Shown piece after piece: positions 8,399 to 16,771 of a stretch of 38,422 nucleotides of DNA (the first letter of the stretch is position 1; every line of letters starts with the position of its first letter). The position numbers and the translations under genes are program-made. The DNA is from an uncultured Pseudomonadota bacterium (GTDB lineage Bacteria > Myxococcota_A > Bradymonadia > Bradymonadales > GCA-2716585). The DNA lies in contig CAKZKQ010000661.1 of the NCBI GenBank assembly GCA_937123825.1, positions 1 through 38,422 on the forward strand, written 5' to 3'. A model generated the notes under the pieces. That model searched no databases and was not told the origin of the DNA. It was given only the letters and a program-made list of their open reading frames with translations.

Positions 8399-9823
8399 TC
8401 AGAGAGCGTCGCAGAGGCTCTCCATGCTGGCGCGGGCGTCGCCAAAGTGCATGCGGGTGTTGTCCAGGAAGAAGAGCGGGTTGGCGACCCCGGCGTAGCC
8501 CACGCCGCGGCCGCGCTTGAAGACCACGGTGGTGCGGGCGTTCCAGGCCTCAAGGACCGGCATGCCGGCGATGGGGCTGTGGGGGTCGGTCTGGGCGCTG
8601 GGGTTGACGATGTCGTTGGCGCCGATGACCAGCACCAGGTCGGTGCGTGGGAAGTCGTCGTTGATCTCGTCCATCTCCAGCACGATGTCGTAGGGCACCC
8701 CGGCCTCGGCCAGCAGCACATTCATGTGGCCGGGCAGGCGACCGGCGACCGGGTGGATGGCGAAGCGCACGTCGGTGCCCATGTCGCGGACCTTGCGGGT
8801 GAAGGTGTCCACGGCGCGCTGGGCCTGGGCGGCGGCCATGCCGTAGCCAGGGACAATGACGATGGAGCGGGCATCGCGGACCAGGTCGGCCAGCGCCTCC
8901 CCATCCACTTCGGTGAAGGTGCCGGCCTCTTCCTTGCCATCGCCCGCCGGTTTGGCCGGGGCGCTGCCGCCCGCGGTGCCAAAGCCGCCAAAGACCACGT
9001 TCCAGATGGAGCGGTTCATGGCGCGGCACATGATCATGCTCAAGATGGCGCCGCTGGAGCCCACCAGGGCGCCGGTGACGATGAGCAGGTCGTTGGAGAG
9101 CATGAAGCCCGCCGCCGCCGCCGTCCAACCCGAGTAGCTGTTGAGCAGCGAGACCACCACAGGCATGTCGGCGCCGCCGATGGCCATCACCAGGTGGATG
9201 CCCAGGATGCTGGCGATGACCGACGTGATCAGCAGCCAGTGAAAACCGGCCAGTCCCACGACGCCCTCAGGCCCGGAGGCCATCACAAAAGGCACGCAGA
9301 TGCCGATGATGCTGCCGACCATCAGGAGGTTGATGAAGTGACGCCCAGGCAAGAGCAGCGGCTTGCCCGACAGGCGACCGTCGAGCTTGGCCCAGGCGAT
9401 GACGGAGCCCGTAAAGGTGATGGCCCCGATGATGACGTCGATGTAGATCTCGATGTCGTGGATGACGTGTTCGGCGCCTTCAAGCTCTTTGCCGGGGTTG
9501 AGGTAGCTGCTCAAACCCACCAAAACCGCCGCCAGACCCACAAAGCTGTGCAGCGCGGCGGTCAACTGGGGCATGGAGGTCATGGCCACGCGGGCGGCCA
9601 TGACGGCGCCCACCGCGCCGCCGCCGATGACGCAGGCGGCGATGACGCCAAAGGAGTCCACGCGATCGTGCAGGAGCGTGGCGCCCACGGCCAGGAGCAT
9701 GCCCAGGATGCCGTAGAAGTTGCCCCGGCGCGCCGACTCCTGCGTCGACAAGCCGCCCAGGCTCAAAACAAAAAGAACCGCGGCCGCAAGGTAGGCCATC
9801 GGGAGAAAACTTGGTGATAGCAT
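8399..9823 (-). CDS. pntB: NAD(P) transhydrogenase subunit beta
   Basis: A 474-residue inner-membrane subunit of the proton-translocating transhydrogenase, which uses the proton-motive force to reduce NADP+ with NADH. The N-terminal two thirds (dII) is a run of hydrophobic helices and includes GAITFTGSVIAWAKLDGRLS. The C-terminal dIII binds NADP(H): IVPGYGMAAAQAQ is the conserved fingerprint, followed by HPVAGRLPGHMNVLLAEA, VIGANDIVNPSA and KRGRGVGYAG. Length is normal for the family (E. coli PntB is about 460). It starts eight bases after the pntA stop, with an AGGA ribosome-binding site, so the two are cotranscribed. A hairpin follows the stop. Confidence 0.97.
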   Translation of the reverse strand: MLSPSFLPMAYLAAAVLFVLSLGGLSTQESARRGNFYGILGMLLAVGATLLHDRVDSFGVIAACVIGGGAVGAVMAARVAMTSMPQLTAALHSFVGLAAVLVGLSSYLNPGKELEGAEHVIHDIEIYIDVIIGAITFTGSVIAWAKLDGRLSGKPLLLPGRHFINLLMVGSIIGICVPFVMASGPEGVVGLAGFHWLLITSVIASILGIHLVMAIGGADMPVVVSLLNSYSGWTAAAAGFMLSNDLLIVTGALVGSSGAILSMIMCRAMNRSIWNVVFGGFGTAGGSAPAKPAGDGKEEAGTFTEVDGEALADLVRDARSIVIVPGYGMAAAQAQRAVDTFTRKVRDMGTDVRFAIHPVAGRLPGHMNVLLAEAGVPYDIVLEMDEINDDFPRTDLVLVIGANDIVNPSAQTDPHSPIAGMPVLEAWNARTTVVFKRGRGVGYAGVANPLFFLDNTRMHFGDARASMESLCDAL

Positions 9824-9831
9824 CTCTTATC

Positions 9832-11451
9832 CTACCCCTTTTTGAACATGGACAGCATGCGCTGTGTGACCAGAAAGCCGCCGGCGATGTTGACGCTGGC
9901 GACCAAAATCGCCACCGCCCCCAATATCCCGGCCAGGTTCATCTCGCCGCTGCCCGCCTGAAGCACGCCGCCGACGATGATGATCCCGCTGATGGCGTTG
10001 GTGACGCTCATCAAGGGGGTGTGCAGTGCGTGGTTGACCGACCAGATGAGCTGCCAACCCACAAAGCACGACAAGACAAAGACCGTAAAATGCTGCACGA
10101 ACTCGTTGGGCGCCCAGATGCCAATGGCAGCAAAAACCGACGCCAGGACCAGTCCCAAAATCCCCCGGCCCAGGTTGCTGCCCTCGGAGGGCTCAGGGCC
10201 GTGGCCGTGCGATGACTTCTTCTTTTTGGACTTGGCTGGCGGCGCCTTGGCCGCCGGGGCCGCTTGTGCTTTGGGCGCGGCCGCCTCTGGCGCTTTCGGC
10301 GCTGGCTTCTTCTCTACCTTCGGCGGCGGCCAGATCAGCTCGCCTTCCTTGACCACCAGGGCCCCTCGGACCACCTCGTCGTCAAGGTCAAACTTAAAGC
10401 CTTCTGCCCCGCCCATGTCGTCGAGCAGGTGGACGAGGTTGTTGCCAAAGAAGCGGCTGGCGACCGTGGGCAGGCGGTGGGTGAGGTTTTCGTGGCCAAC
10501 CAGCCACACGCCGTGCTTTTGCACCACTTCGCCAGGCTCGGTCAGCTCGCAGTTGCCCCCGCGTGAGGCCGCCAGGTCCACCACCACAGAGCCGGGCTTC
10601 ATGGCCTCGACCATGTCCGCCAGCCAGAGCTTGGGCGCGGGCTTGCCGGGGATGAGCGCCGTGGTGATGACCACGTCGACCTCGGGCGCTTGCTTGCGGA
10701 AGAGGGCCATCTCGGCCTCGATGAACTCCTTGCTCATCGTCTTGGCGTAGCCGCCGCCGCCGTCGCCGCTCTCCTCGATTTCCACCTCAAGGAACTGCGC
10801 GCCCATCGACTGGATCTGTTCTTTGACCGCCGGGCGCACATCAAAGGCGCGCACCTGGGCGCCAAGGTTCTTGGCCGCGCCCAGCGCCGCCAACCCCGCC
10901 ACACCAGCGCCAATGACCAGAACCGTCGCAGGCGGAGACTTGCCCGCTGCCGTCATCTGGAGGCCAAAAAAGCCCCCGTAGTGGTCGGCGGCCTCGATGA
11001 CGGCCCGGTAGCCGGCGATGTTGGCCTGGCTCGAGAGCACGTCCATCTTCTGGGCGCGGGTGATGCGGGGGATCTTGTCCAGCGCGATGGCCGAGCCGCC
11101 CCCAGCCTGGAGGCGCTCCACCAGTGGCTTGTCCAGGTCGGGCCACAGCAGGCTGATGAGCGTCTGCCCCTTGCCCAGCAGGTCGGCCTCGTGCTTGCCG
11201 CTGCGCGGATCTTCGGCCGGCGCGTTGATCTTCAAGATCAAGTCCGACTCCTTCCAGATCGTCGCGGCGTCCGGCGCGATGCTCGCCCCGGCCTCCTCAT
11301 AACCCTTGTCCGGCAAGCTGGCCTTGTCCCCAGCCCCAGACTCGATCATCACCTCAAAGCCAAACTTCTCCACCAGCTTCTTGACGCTCTCGGGCGTGAT
11401 CGCCACCCGCGTCTCACCGGGGAGCACCTCGGCAGGCACCCCTATCTTCAT
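9832..11451 (-). CDS. pntA: NAD(P) transhydrogenase subunit alpha
   Basis: A 539-residue subunit carrying both the NAD(H)-binding dI and the short membrane part of dII, as in the single-chain E. coli PntA (about 510). dI starts MKIGVPAEVLPGETRVAITP and has the Rossmann loop VIGAGVAGLAALGAA, then TTALIPGKPAPKLW and RGGNCELT. An Ala/Pro/Lys linker of about 50 residues (KKPAPKAPEAAAPKAQ, then SKKKKSSHGHG) leads into four helices including HALHTPLMSVTNAISG. The linker is longer and more basic than usual. The ATG at 11451 with AAGGGGGA just upstream matches the family start; an upstream in-frame extension to 11508 is unlikely. First gene of pntA-pntB. Confidence 0.97.
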   Translation of the reverse strand: MKIGVPAEVLPGETRVAITPESVKKLVEKFGFEVMIESGAGDKASLPDKGYEEAGASIAPDAATIWKESDLILKINAPAEDPRSGKHEADLLGKGQTLISLLWPDLDKPLVERLQAGGGSAIALDKIPRITRAQKMDVLSSQANIAGYRAVIEAADHYGGFFGLQMTAAGKSPPATVLVIGAGVAGLAALGAAKNLGAQVRAFDVRPAVKEQIQSMGAQFLEVEIEESGDGGGGYAKTMSKEFIEAEMALFRKQAPEVDVVITTALIPGKPAPKLWLADMVEAMKPGSVVVDLAASRGGNCELTEPGEVVQKHGVWLVGHENLTHRLPTVASRFFGNNLVHLLDDMGGAEGFKFDLDDEVVRGALVVKEGELIWPPPKVEKKPAPKAPEAAAPKAQAAPAAKAPPAKSKKKKSSHGHGPEPSEGSNLGRGILGLVLASVFAAIGIWAPNEFVQHFTVFVLSCFVGWQLIWSVNHALHTPLMSVTNAISGIIIVGGVLQAGSGEMNLAGILGAVAILVASVNIAGGFLVTQRMLSMFKKG

Positions 11452-11719
11452 GTGTCCCCCTTTGGACTTGATATCTGCACAGCGCCACGCCCAACGCCGA
11501 AACCGCACAGTGATTTTCTAAAACCATGATGCGGCGGCGATGGTTGTTGCAAAGAGATGTCATCCTCCCTTGCATTTAAGGAGGTCGGGGGGCGGAACGT
11601 CAAGGGCAGGGCTGGGCGAAGGGCGGTCAACCAGAGGCGTCAACGCCGCGATCTTTCTCAACGCGTGCGTCCAACTCAAAAGCCGTGCTCCGGCCCCGGT
11701 GGTGTGTGTCAGGGGTCTT

Positions 11720-13009
11720 TCAGTCCACCCCCATGAAGCCCAGGTGGAGTTCGAAGCTGCGGTAGGGCTCCACGCCGGGCAGGTTTTGGGCTGGGATGCC
11801 ATCATCGAGCCCAATGAAGTGGATGCGCGGGCCGTCGATGATGATGCGGGCCTGGGTCTGGATGGTGCCGTGGATGGGTTTGGAGCCCGCGACGCCGTTT
11901 GAGGTGATGCTGTAGTCGAGTGTGAACGGCACCTTTTGGTCGCCGCTTAGCCCCGGCGCCAACGGCGCTGCGTGCATGACCACCGACGTGTCAAAGATCA
12001 CATCTCCATGGCGTGCGGTGGGGATGGAGAGCTTCATGCGGGTCTCTTCGCGGCCTCCAAAGGCCCGCGCGGGCATGATCCAGGACGTGGCCGAGCTTTG
12101 GCGCCTGCCGTTCTCCACGGCGTTGACATAGAAGATGAACGGGCGGCGCGTCTCCAGGTCGGCAGGCAGGAGGTTGGTGTCTTGTTCGCTGGCCAACTGC
12201 GCCAGCGTCGGTCCTGCGGTCTTGTGGGTCAGGTGTGCGGCAGCTTTGAGGAGTTCGGCCTCAAAGCGGTCCTGGGTTTGTTGGTTGTAGAGGTGAGGCT
12301 GGCGGTAGAATTTCCACAGTTGGGCAAAACCCTGAAAGCCAAGCCCGGCGTCAATCCAGTTGGTCTGGTCGTAGAACCCCGAGCGGTCATCCAGCCGCAC
12401 ACTGCCCCCCATGCCCATGTAAAAAGGGGCCTGCCCCTGCACTTCGGTCAGGTCTTTGTCGACCTTCAAGGTGGTGCGCAAGTTGTAGAGGGCGCTTCTG
12501 GGGTGATCGGCCTGTCTGGCGACGATCTCTTCGATGACCACGGCGCGAAATGTGCCCATGTGGCGGACGTCGATGTCTCCCTGGGGGCTCTCTTTTTGAC
12601 GCAAATCGGCCTTGATGGCTTCGACGTTGGCGGCCAGCGCCGGTGAGAGGTCTGAGGATGGGGTCACGCGTTTGGTAAAGAAACCAAAGCTCTGCCCCAT
12701 TTGCACCACGGGGGCGTCTGGGTCGGCGGGGTCGGCCTGGTAGGTGGCAGTGACGGTTTCGTATTTGTGGAAAGAGACCACAAAGTGCTCTCGGTAGGGA
12801 CCGACGCTGATGACCCGGTAGTAGTTGTGGTGGGGGCGCAGTTGGCCAAACTCAGGGTGGGGCGGCGGAGGCGGCGGGGGCGGCGGCCGCTTGGGTTGGT
12901 TGGCTTGTGGGTTTGGGATGGTGGCGGGGAACACGAGCGTCTTCTGGGCGCAGCCTGCAGCGGTGGCCAGCATCAACGCGAGCATCAGCGCGCGGAACCA
13001 GGGCGACAT
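11720..13009 (-). CDS. Putative lipoprotein with polyproline tract, family not recognised
   Basis: A 429-residue protein with a lipoprotein signal peptide: MSPWFRALMLALMLATAAGC, lipidated Cys at 20. A run of nine prolines follows at about residues 41-49, just after the anchor, and would need EF-P for smooth translation. The rest is soluble, with no transmembrane segment and no domain I recognise. It contains motifs such as GPYREHFVVSFHKYETVTATY and ends near EPYRSFELHLGFMGVD. Such a protein would sit in the outer membrane or periplasm. The ATG at 13009 is chosen because GAGG lies six bases upstream and the signal peptide begins there. The sulfotransferase gene lies 113 bp upstream on the same strand. 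Confidence 0.75.
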   Translation of the reverse strand: MSPWFRALMLALMLATAAGCAQKTLVFPATIPNPQANQPKRPPPPPPPPPHPEFGQLRPHHNYYRVISVGPYREHFVVSFHKYETVTATYQADPADPDAPVVQMGQSFGFFTKRVTPSSDLSPALAANVEAIKADLRQKESPQGDIDVRHMGTFRAVVIEEIVARQADHPRSALYNLRTTLKVDKDLTEVQGQAPFYMGMGGSVRLDDRSGFYDQTNWIDAGLGFQGFAQLWKFYRQPHLYNQQTQDRFEAELLKAAAHLTHKTAGPTLAQLASEQDTNLLPADLETRRPFIFYVNAVENGRRQSSATSWIMPARAFGGREETRMKLSIPTARHGDVIFDTSVVMHAAPLAPGLSGDQKVPFTLDYSITSNGVAGSKPIHGTIQTQARIIIDGPRIHFIGLDDGIPAQNLPGVEPYRSFELHLGFMGVD

Positions 13010-13122
13010 GATTGGGCCTCGATGAGGTGGGGGGTGGTCAATCGGGTGTGTTTGGAGGTGACCAGGGGAGGTCATCTGAACACGGATGTCTGGCAAGGTG
13101 TGGGGATGCTAGCAGGTTGGGG

Positions 13123-14295
13123 TCAGTCTTCAAAGCCGTAGGTTTCAAAGACATCGGCCAGCGCGGCTCGGATCTCTTCTTTGCTCCAGCCCGTGTCTTC
13201 AAGGTGGTAGGTGTGGGCGCTGCGGTAGCGTTTGGCGCGGTTGGTCGCCTGCGTCAAGCGCTGCTCAAAGGCTGGGCTGATGGGGATCTCAAAGCGCTCG
13301 TAGATCTGGCGTACGGCGGCCTGGGGGTCTGCGATGAGGTCGGTGTAGCGCAGGTCGAGGTAGTTTTTGGAGGGGATGAGGCTGCGCTGCTGGTGGACGT
13401 GGTGGTAGAGCATGACGCCGATGGTGCCAAGCGTGCGGTGGGCATCGGAGCCCGGGGCCAGGCGCGGGGCCAGACGTTGCCAGGTGGCCGAGAACATGCT
13501 GACAAAAGAGGGGATGGCCTCGTAGGGGTGTCGGACGAGATAAACAATGCGGGCGTCGGGGAAGCGCTCCAGCAACGAGGCCAGCCGCCCGCTCATCAGG
13601 ACATTCTTGCCCAGGAATTGTTTGTTGGGGTCGGTGCCGTAGATGTGGCGCTGGAGGCAGCTCTGGTAGAAATCCATGATGGCGTCGCGGGTCTCTTTGG
13701 GCGCGCGGTCCAGGAGCGTGACGGCTTCGAGGTCATCGGTCAACGGCGAGAGCATGCAGATGCTCATGCTGGCCAGCTTGTAGAGGAAGAGCAGCTCGTC
13801 TTCTTCGGTGCGGTTGAGCGACACGGGGTGGATGTCGTCCCACATGGGCAGGGTCTTGCGGTCGATCCAGTCCACCACGCGCCCCAGCGGCCTGCCCACG
13901 CGCCGGTCGACGTGGATGCCGGCGTTGATGAGTTTGTAGGCGGTCACGCTGGGCAGCATGGTGTGGTAGAGGCGGTGGTAGGTGTAGCGCTCCTCGTCCA
14001 GTGCCAGGAGGTTGTGCAGGAAGGTGGTGCCGCTGCGCGGGTTGGCGATGATGAAGAGCGGAGATTTGACCGTTTGCTGGCGGTAATCGCTGTAGAAGAC
14101 GTCGTCGAGGCGCTGTAAAAGGCGAGTGAGGCCGTAGAGGCTCTGGTGGGCGCCCATGATGGAGAGCATGGCCAGCAGCGGCGGGCGTTGTGGGCGCTCA
14201 AGCGCGCGCGTGCGGTGCCAGAGTTGGCCCAGGCCAAGGTGTCCGCGGTGGTCATCGGCGAGCTGAAACGGCGATTGAGTGGGGTCGTGGGTCAT
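13123..14295 (-). CDS. Sulfotransferase-family protein
   Basis: A 390-residue protein with the PAPS-binding signatures of sulfotransferases. The 5'-phosphosulfate loop is FIIANPRSGTTFLHNLLALD (81-100), with R87, S88, G89, T90 and T91. The 3'-phosphate part is near GRLASLLERFPDARIVYLVR, followed by HPYEAIPSFVSMF. It would transfer a sulfuryl group from PAPS to a hydroxyl of a lipid, sugar or metabolite; the acceptor cannot be read. No PAPS synthesis or polysaccharide genes are nearby. The ATG at 14295 has only a weak AAAGG upstream. A start at 14367 would add a 24-residue Pro/Arg-rich stretch of uncertain reality. Confidence 0.88.
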   Translation of the reverse strand: MTHDPTQSPFQLADDHRGHLGLGQLWHRTRALERPQRPPLLAMLSIMGAHQSLYGLTRLLQRLDDVFYSDYRQQTVKSPLFIIANPRSGTTFLHNLLALDEERYTYHRLYHTMLPSVTAYKLINAGIHVDRRVGRPLGRVVDWIDRKTLPMWDDIHPVSLNRTEEDELLFLYKLASMSICMLSPLTDDLEAVTLLDRAPKETRDAIMDFYQSCLQRHIYGTDPNKQFLGKNVLMSGRLASLLERFPDARIVYLVRHPYEAIPSFVSMFSATWQRLAPRLAPGSDAHRTLGTIGVMLYHHVHQQRSLIPSKNYLDLRYTDLIADPQAAVRQIYERFEIPISPAFEQRLTQATNRAKRYRSAHTYHLEDTGWSKEEIRAALADVFETYGFED

Positions 14296-14511
14296 GGGTG
14301 ATGGGCCTTTGGGTGCGGTGCGTGGGTCTTGGTGGCGAAGTATAGGCTTCCGGTGAGATCCGTCCATAGGAATTGGGGGCTTTGGGTGTGGAACAGTCCG
14401 TCGCACCGGTGGTGTGTGCTGGTGGGTGGGGTGAGGCTCTGGTAGATCTGGGGCGGCGTCGCTGCGGCCATGCGCGGCGATGGGAGTGATGGGACATCAG
14501 GGAGGAGAGCG

Positions 14512-14850
14512 ATGAGTGAGCATCAGGGCAAGGCCCTTCGTTATGTGGTGACGGCGACGTTGCCAAGCCAGGAGGTCTTTGAGGCGTACGTCAAGTGGCT
14601 GACCGACGAGGGCCACGCCCAGGCGGTCATCGACGGCGGCGCGAGCAACGCCGAGGTCATCGTCCTCGATGGTGACGGCTTCCGTGTGCAGACCAGCTAT
14701 ACCTTTGCGGATCGCGAGGCGTATGCCGGCTACGAGGCGACCGCCGCTCCTGCGTTGCGGGCCGACGGCGTGGCGCGCTTTGGGGGCGTGGCCGGGGTGG
14801 CGTTCTCCAGGACGCTGGGGCCGGTGGTCTTCTCATTGGGAGGCGCCTGA
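14512..14850 (+). CDS. Small DUF4286-like protein
   Basis: A 112-residue cytoplasmic protein with a ferredoxin-like α/β pattern. The start RYVVTATLPSQEVFEAYVKW and the end, with a tyrosine-rich helix (REAYAGYEATAAPALRADG) then RFGG and FSRTLGPVVF, resemble DUF4286 proteins, which have no established function. The start is fixed by GGAGGAGAG at 14501-14508, upstream of the ATG. It is transcribed divergently from the sulfotransferase gene across about 215 bp that must hold both promoters. The M15 peptidase gene follows 182 bp later on the same strand. Confidence 0.7.
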   Translation: MSEHQGKALRYVVTATLPSQEVFEAYVKWLTDEGHAQAVIDGGASNAEVIVLDGDGFRVQTSYTFADREAYAGYEATAAPALRADGVARFGGVAGVAFSRTLGPVVFSLGGA

Positions 14851-15032
14851 GCGGTGCCCGCAGGCGTGGTCGCCAAGGCGTCTTCTTGCGGCGGCGCGGT
14901 CCCAGCGGTATAGATCGGACCCACGTTGAGGCGGTGGCGCGGTGCGCCAAACCGCTTTGAGGGGCTGACCTGCGTTTTGATGTGTGGGTTCTGTGTCCTC
15001 CAAAGCCGATGTGTGGTGTGAGGTCGGAGATG

Positions 15033-15599
15033 ATGTCCAGGTTGAAGCTTGTCCTGGCGGTGTTTGTGGCGCTGGCGGTGGTGTTCTCTGTGGGGGCGTC
15101 CATCGCGGGCGGTAAGAAGAAGAAGGGGCCGCCGGCGTGGCAAAAGCGCTCAGAGGCGGCGCTGGCGACTCTGGAGCAGCCCTTTCAGAAGAAAGTCGCG
15201 GCGGTGCTGGTGCGCCTGCGCAAGAAGGGTTGGGAGCCGGTGGTGATTTCGGGCCGGCGCAGCATCGAGCAGCAGCGCAAGATCGTGGCGGCGGGCCGCT
15301 CGGGGACCATGAAGAGTCGCCACCTTTGCGGTCGCGCGGCGGACGTCATGGACAGGCGCCACGGTTGGAAGGGGCCTGCGGCCAACCCCAATTTCAAGTT
15401 TTGGACCGATCTGGGTGTGGCGGCGCGCGCCGAGGGGCTGGAGTGGGGCGGTGACTGGAAGCGCGTCAAAGATGTGCCGCACATTCAGAGCCCGCTTGGG
15501 TGTGGTCAGAAGGGCCCGGCCAAAAAGAAGCCTGCCAAAAAGAAAAAGGCTGCCCCCAAAAAGAAGCCAGCCCCCGCCAAACGCTCCATCAAGCGTTGA
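15033..15599 (+). CDS. Exported M15 (CwlK/VanY-like) peptidoglycan peptidase
   Basis: A 188-residue protein with a signal peptide or N-terminal anchor (MSRLKLVLAVFVALAVVFSV) and an M15 metallopeptidase domain. The zinc-binding elements are visible: SRHLCGRAADVMD (the His and Asp of SxHxxGxAxD) and DVPHIQ (distal His). SGRRSIEQQRKIVAAGRS is the substrate-side motif, and WTDLGVAARAEGLEWGGDW matches CwlK/endolysin family members. It likely cuts L-Ala-D-Glu or D-Ala peptide bonds in peptidoglycan. The last ~35 residues are a Lys/Pro/Ala tail (KKKPAKKKKAAPKKKP) like those of wall- or nucleic-acid-binding proteins. ATGs at 15030 and 15033 are both possible, with GAGG at 15020. Confidence 0.87.
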   Translation: MSRLKLVLAVFVALAVVFSVGASIAGGKKKKGPPAWQKRSEAALATLEQPFQKKVAAVLVRLRKKGWEPVVISGRRSIEQQRKIVAAGRSGTMKSRHLCGRAADVMDRRHGWKGPAANPNFKFWTDLGVAARAEGLEWGGDWKRVKDVPHIQSPLGCGQKGPAKKKPAKKKKAAPKKKPAPAKRSIKR

Positions 15600-15634
15600 G
15601 CGTCACGTCGACGTCGATGACCTGTGCAAAGAAG

Positions 15635-15661
15635 TCTGGGGTGCTGCGGGCAGCACCCAGA
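15635..15661. terminator. Bidirectional hairpin between convergent genes
   Basis: TCTG-GGGTGCTG pairs with CAGCACC-CAGA around a 4-nt loop, with one bulged G. It lies in the 84-bp gap between the convergent peptidase and NYN genes, where it can serve both strands. No long U-tract flanks it. Confidence 0.55.
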
Positions 15662-15683
15662 ACCCGGTCAGTGAGCCTCAGAC

Positions 15684-16625
15684 TCACTCCCCTTCGTCGT
15701 CGCCTCCCTCATCCTCATACTCTTCGTCGTCTTCGTACTCATCGTCGTACTCTTCGTCGTCTTCGTACTCGTCGTCGTATTCTTCGTCGTCGTATTCTTC
15801 GTCGTCATCAAAGCGGCGGCCGGGGCGCTGTTGGGGTCGGCGGATGCGCTCGTTGCCGTGGAGGGTGGCGTTGATGGCCTTGACCTTGCCGTCCTCCAGC
15901 TCCAGCAGATCAAATTCGATGATGAGCTGTTGGGCCTTGAGGCGAGCGAAGTCCTGGTTGGAGACGGGCTCGCCGTTGATGGTGAAGTCGGTGATGTGGC
16001 AGAAGACATCGTCGCGCAGGTGGCCCATTTTCAGGGACGTCCAGACGTTGAGGAAGCCAAAGCCTTTGTCTTCGACCACGTGGTGCATCAGCCCGCGCAT
16101 GCGCCGGGGCTGATCTTTGGGGGTCGGCAGCAGGCCGGGAATCAGCGGCCCTCGGAAGTGGTAGTCAACCTCTTCGGTCAGGGCGCGGCCGGTGTTGGAG
16201 AAGGAGAGCAGATCGACGCGCTTGCCCTGGTTTTGCAGCGCGCGGACCAGACGGACAAAGTCCCCGTCGCCGCTTCCCAGCAGCACATAATCAAGGTTTT
16301 GGGCTTGGAGCAGCGCGTCGATGGCCAGATCCATGTCTGAGTTGGCGCGGGTGATGGTCTGCCCATCGCTGTCGTTGTAGCGCCGGATCTCTTTGAGGAC
16401 GACGTGGAAGCCGTTGCGGCGGATGGCCTCTCGGTAAGATTGTTGGCGTTGGCGGTAATACTCATCCTGGGCTTCGCGCTGGCGGTCGATGGACATGTAC
16501 GCGTTGGCTCTGAGCACCACCATGTTCTGGGCTGCGACCAGGTCTCGAATAACGTTGTATCTCATGCCCCAGCCGCCGCAGCGGGTGAGGTTCTCGATGT
16601 CTAGAAAAATCCCTGCTTTAAGCAT
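15684..16625 (-). CDS. NYN-domain nuclease fused to a cold-shock-like domain with acidic tail
   Basis: A 313-residue protein. The NYN/PIN-like domain (1-155, LabA/DUF88 type) begins AGIFLDIENL (D9, N12) and has acidic residues in NSDMDLAIDALL and LLGSGDGDF (118-120), the usual metal-binding positions of these RNases. Residues about 174-255 look like a cold-shock/OB domain: RGLMHHVVEDKGFGFLNV carries the RNP1-like KGFGF, and DVFCHITDF the RNP2-like motif. The last ~45 residues are almost all Asp, Glu and Tyr in short repeats. NYN domains are usually single-strand RNA endonucleases, and the OB part would supply RNA binding; the combined role is inference. The acidic tail could mimic nucleic acid or autoinhibit. 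It is convergent with the peptidase gene. Confidence 0.88.
   Translation of the reverse strand: MLKAGIFLDIENLTRCGGWGMRYNVIRDLVAAQNMVVLRANAYMSIDRQREAQDEYYRQRQQSYREAIRRNGFHVVLKEIRRYNDSDGQTITRANSDMDLAIDALLQAQNLDYVLLGSGDGDFVRLVRALQNQGKRVDLLSFSNTGRALTEEVDYHFRGPLIPGLLPTPKDQPRRMRGLMHHVVEDKGFGFLNVWTSLKMGHLRDDVFCHITDFTINGEPVSNQDFARLKAQQLIIEFDLLELEDGKVKAINATLHGNERIRRPQQRPGRRFDDDEEYDDEEYDDEYEDDEEYDDEYEDDEEYEDEGGDDEGE
15705..15812 (-). repeat. Acidic-tail codon repeat (TCG/TAC-rich)
   Basis: Imperfect tandem units of TCTTCGTCGTC and GTACTC alternate through the 3' end of the NYN gene, encoding the D/E/Y tail. All units are multiples of three bases, so copy-number change would alter only tail length. Confidence 0.7.
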
Positions 16626-16728
16626 CTCATCTCCACGAAAATTGTTCGAATGTCCTGTTTTGGACCGCCAGCACTATTGACCACAAGTGTGTTTGTGGCA
16701 ACTGCTCGGTGCAGGGAGGACTTTTCAC

Positions 16729-16770
16729 ACCCAAATGCAGACAAGGTCTGTTGGACGTCTGCATTTGGGT
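16729..16770 (-). terminator. Perfect 14-bp hairpin after the first membrane paralog
   Basis: ACCCAAATGCAGAC (16729-16742) and its exact complement (16757-16770) enclose a 14-nt loop. On the - strand the stem begins one base after the stop codon of the upstream 490-residue gene. No U-tract follows. Likely a 3'-end structure or terminator. Confidence 0.65.
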
Positions 16771-16771
16771 A

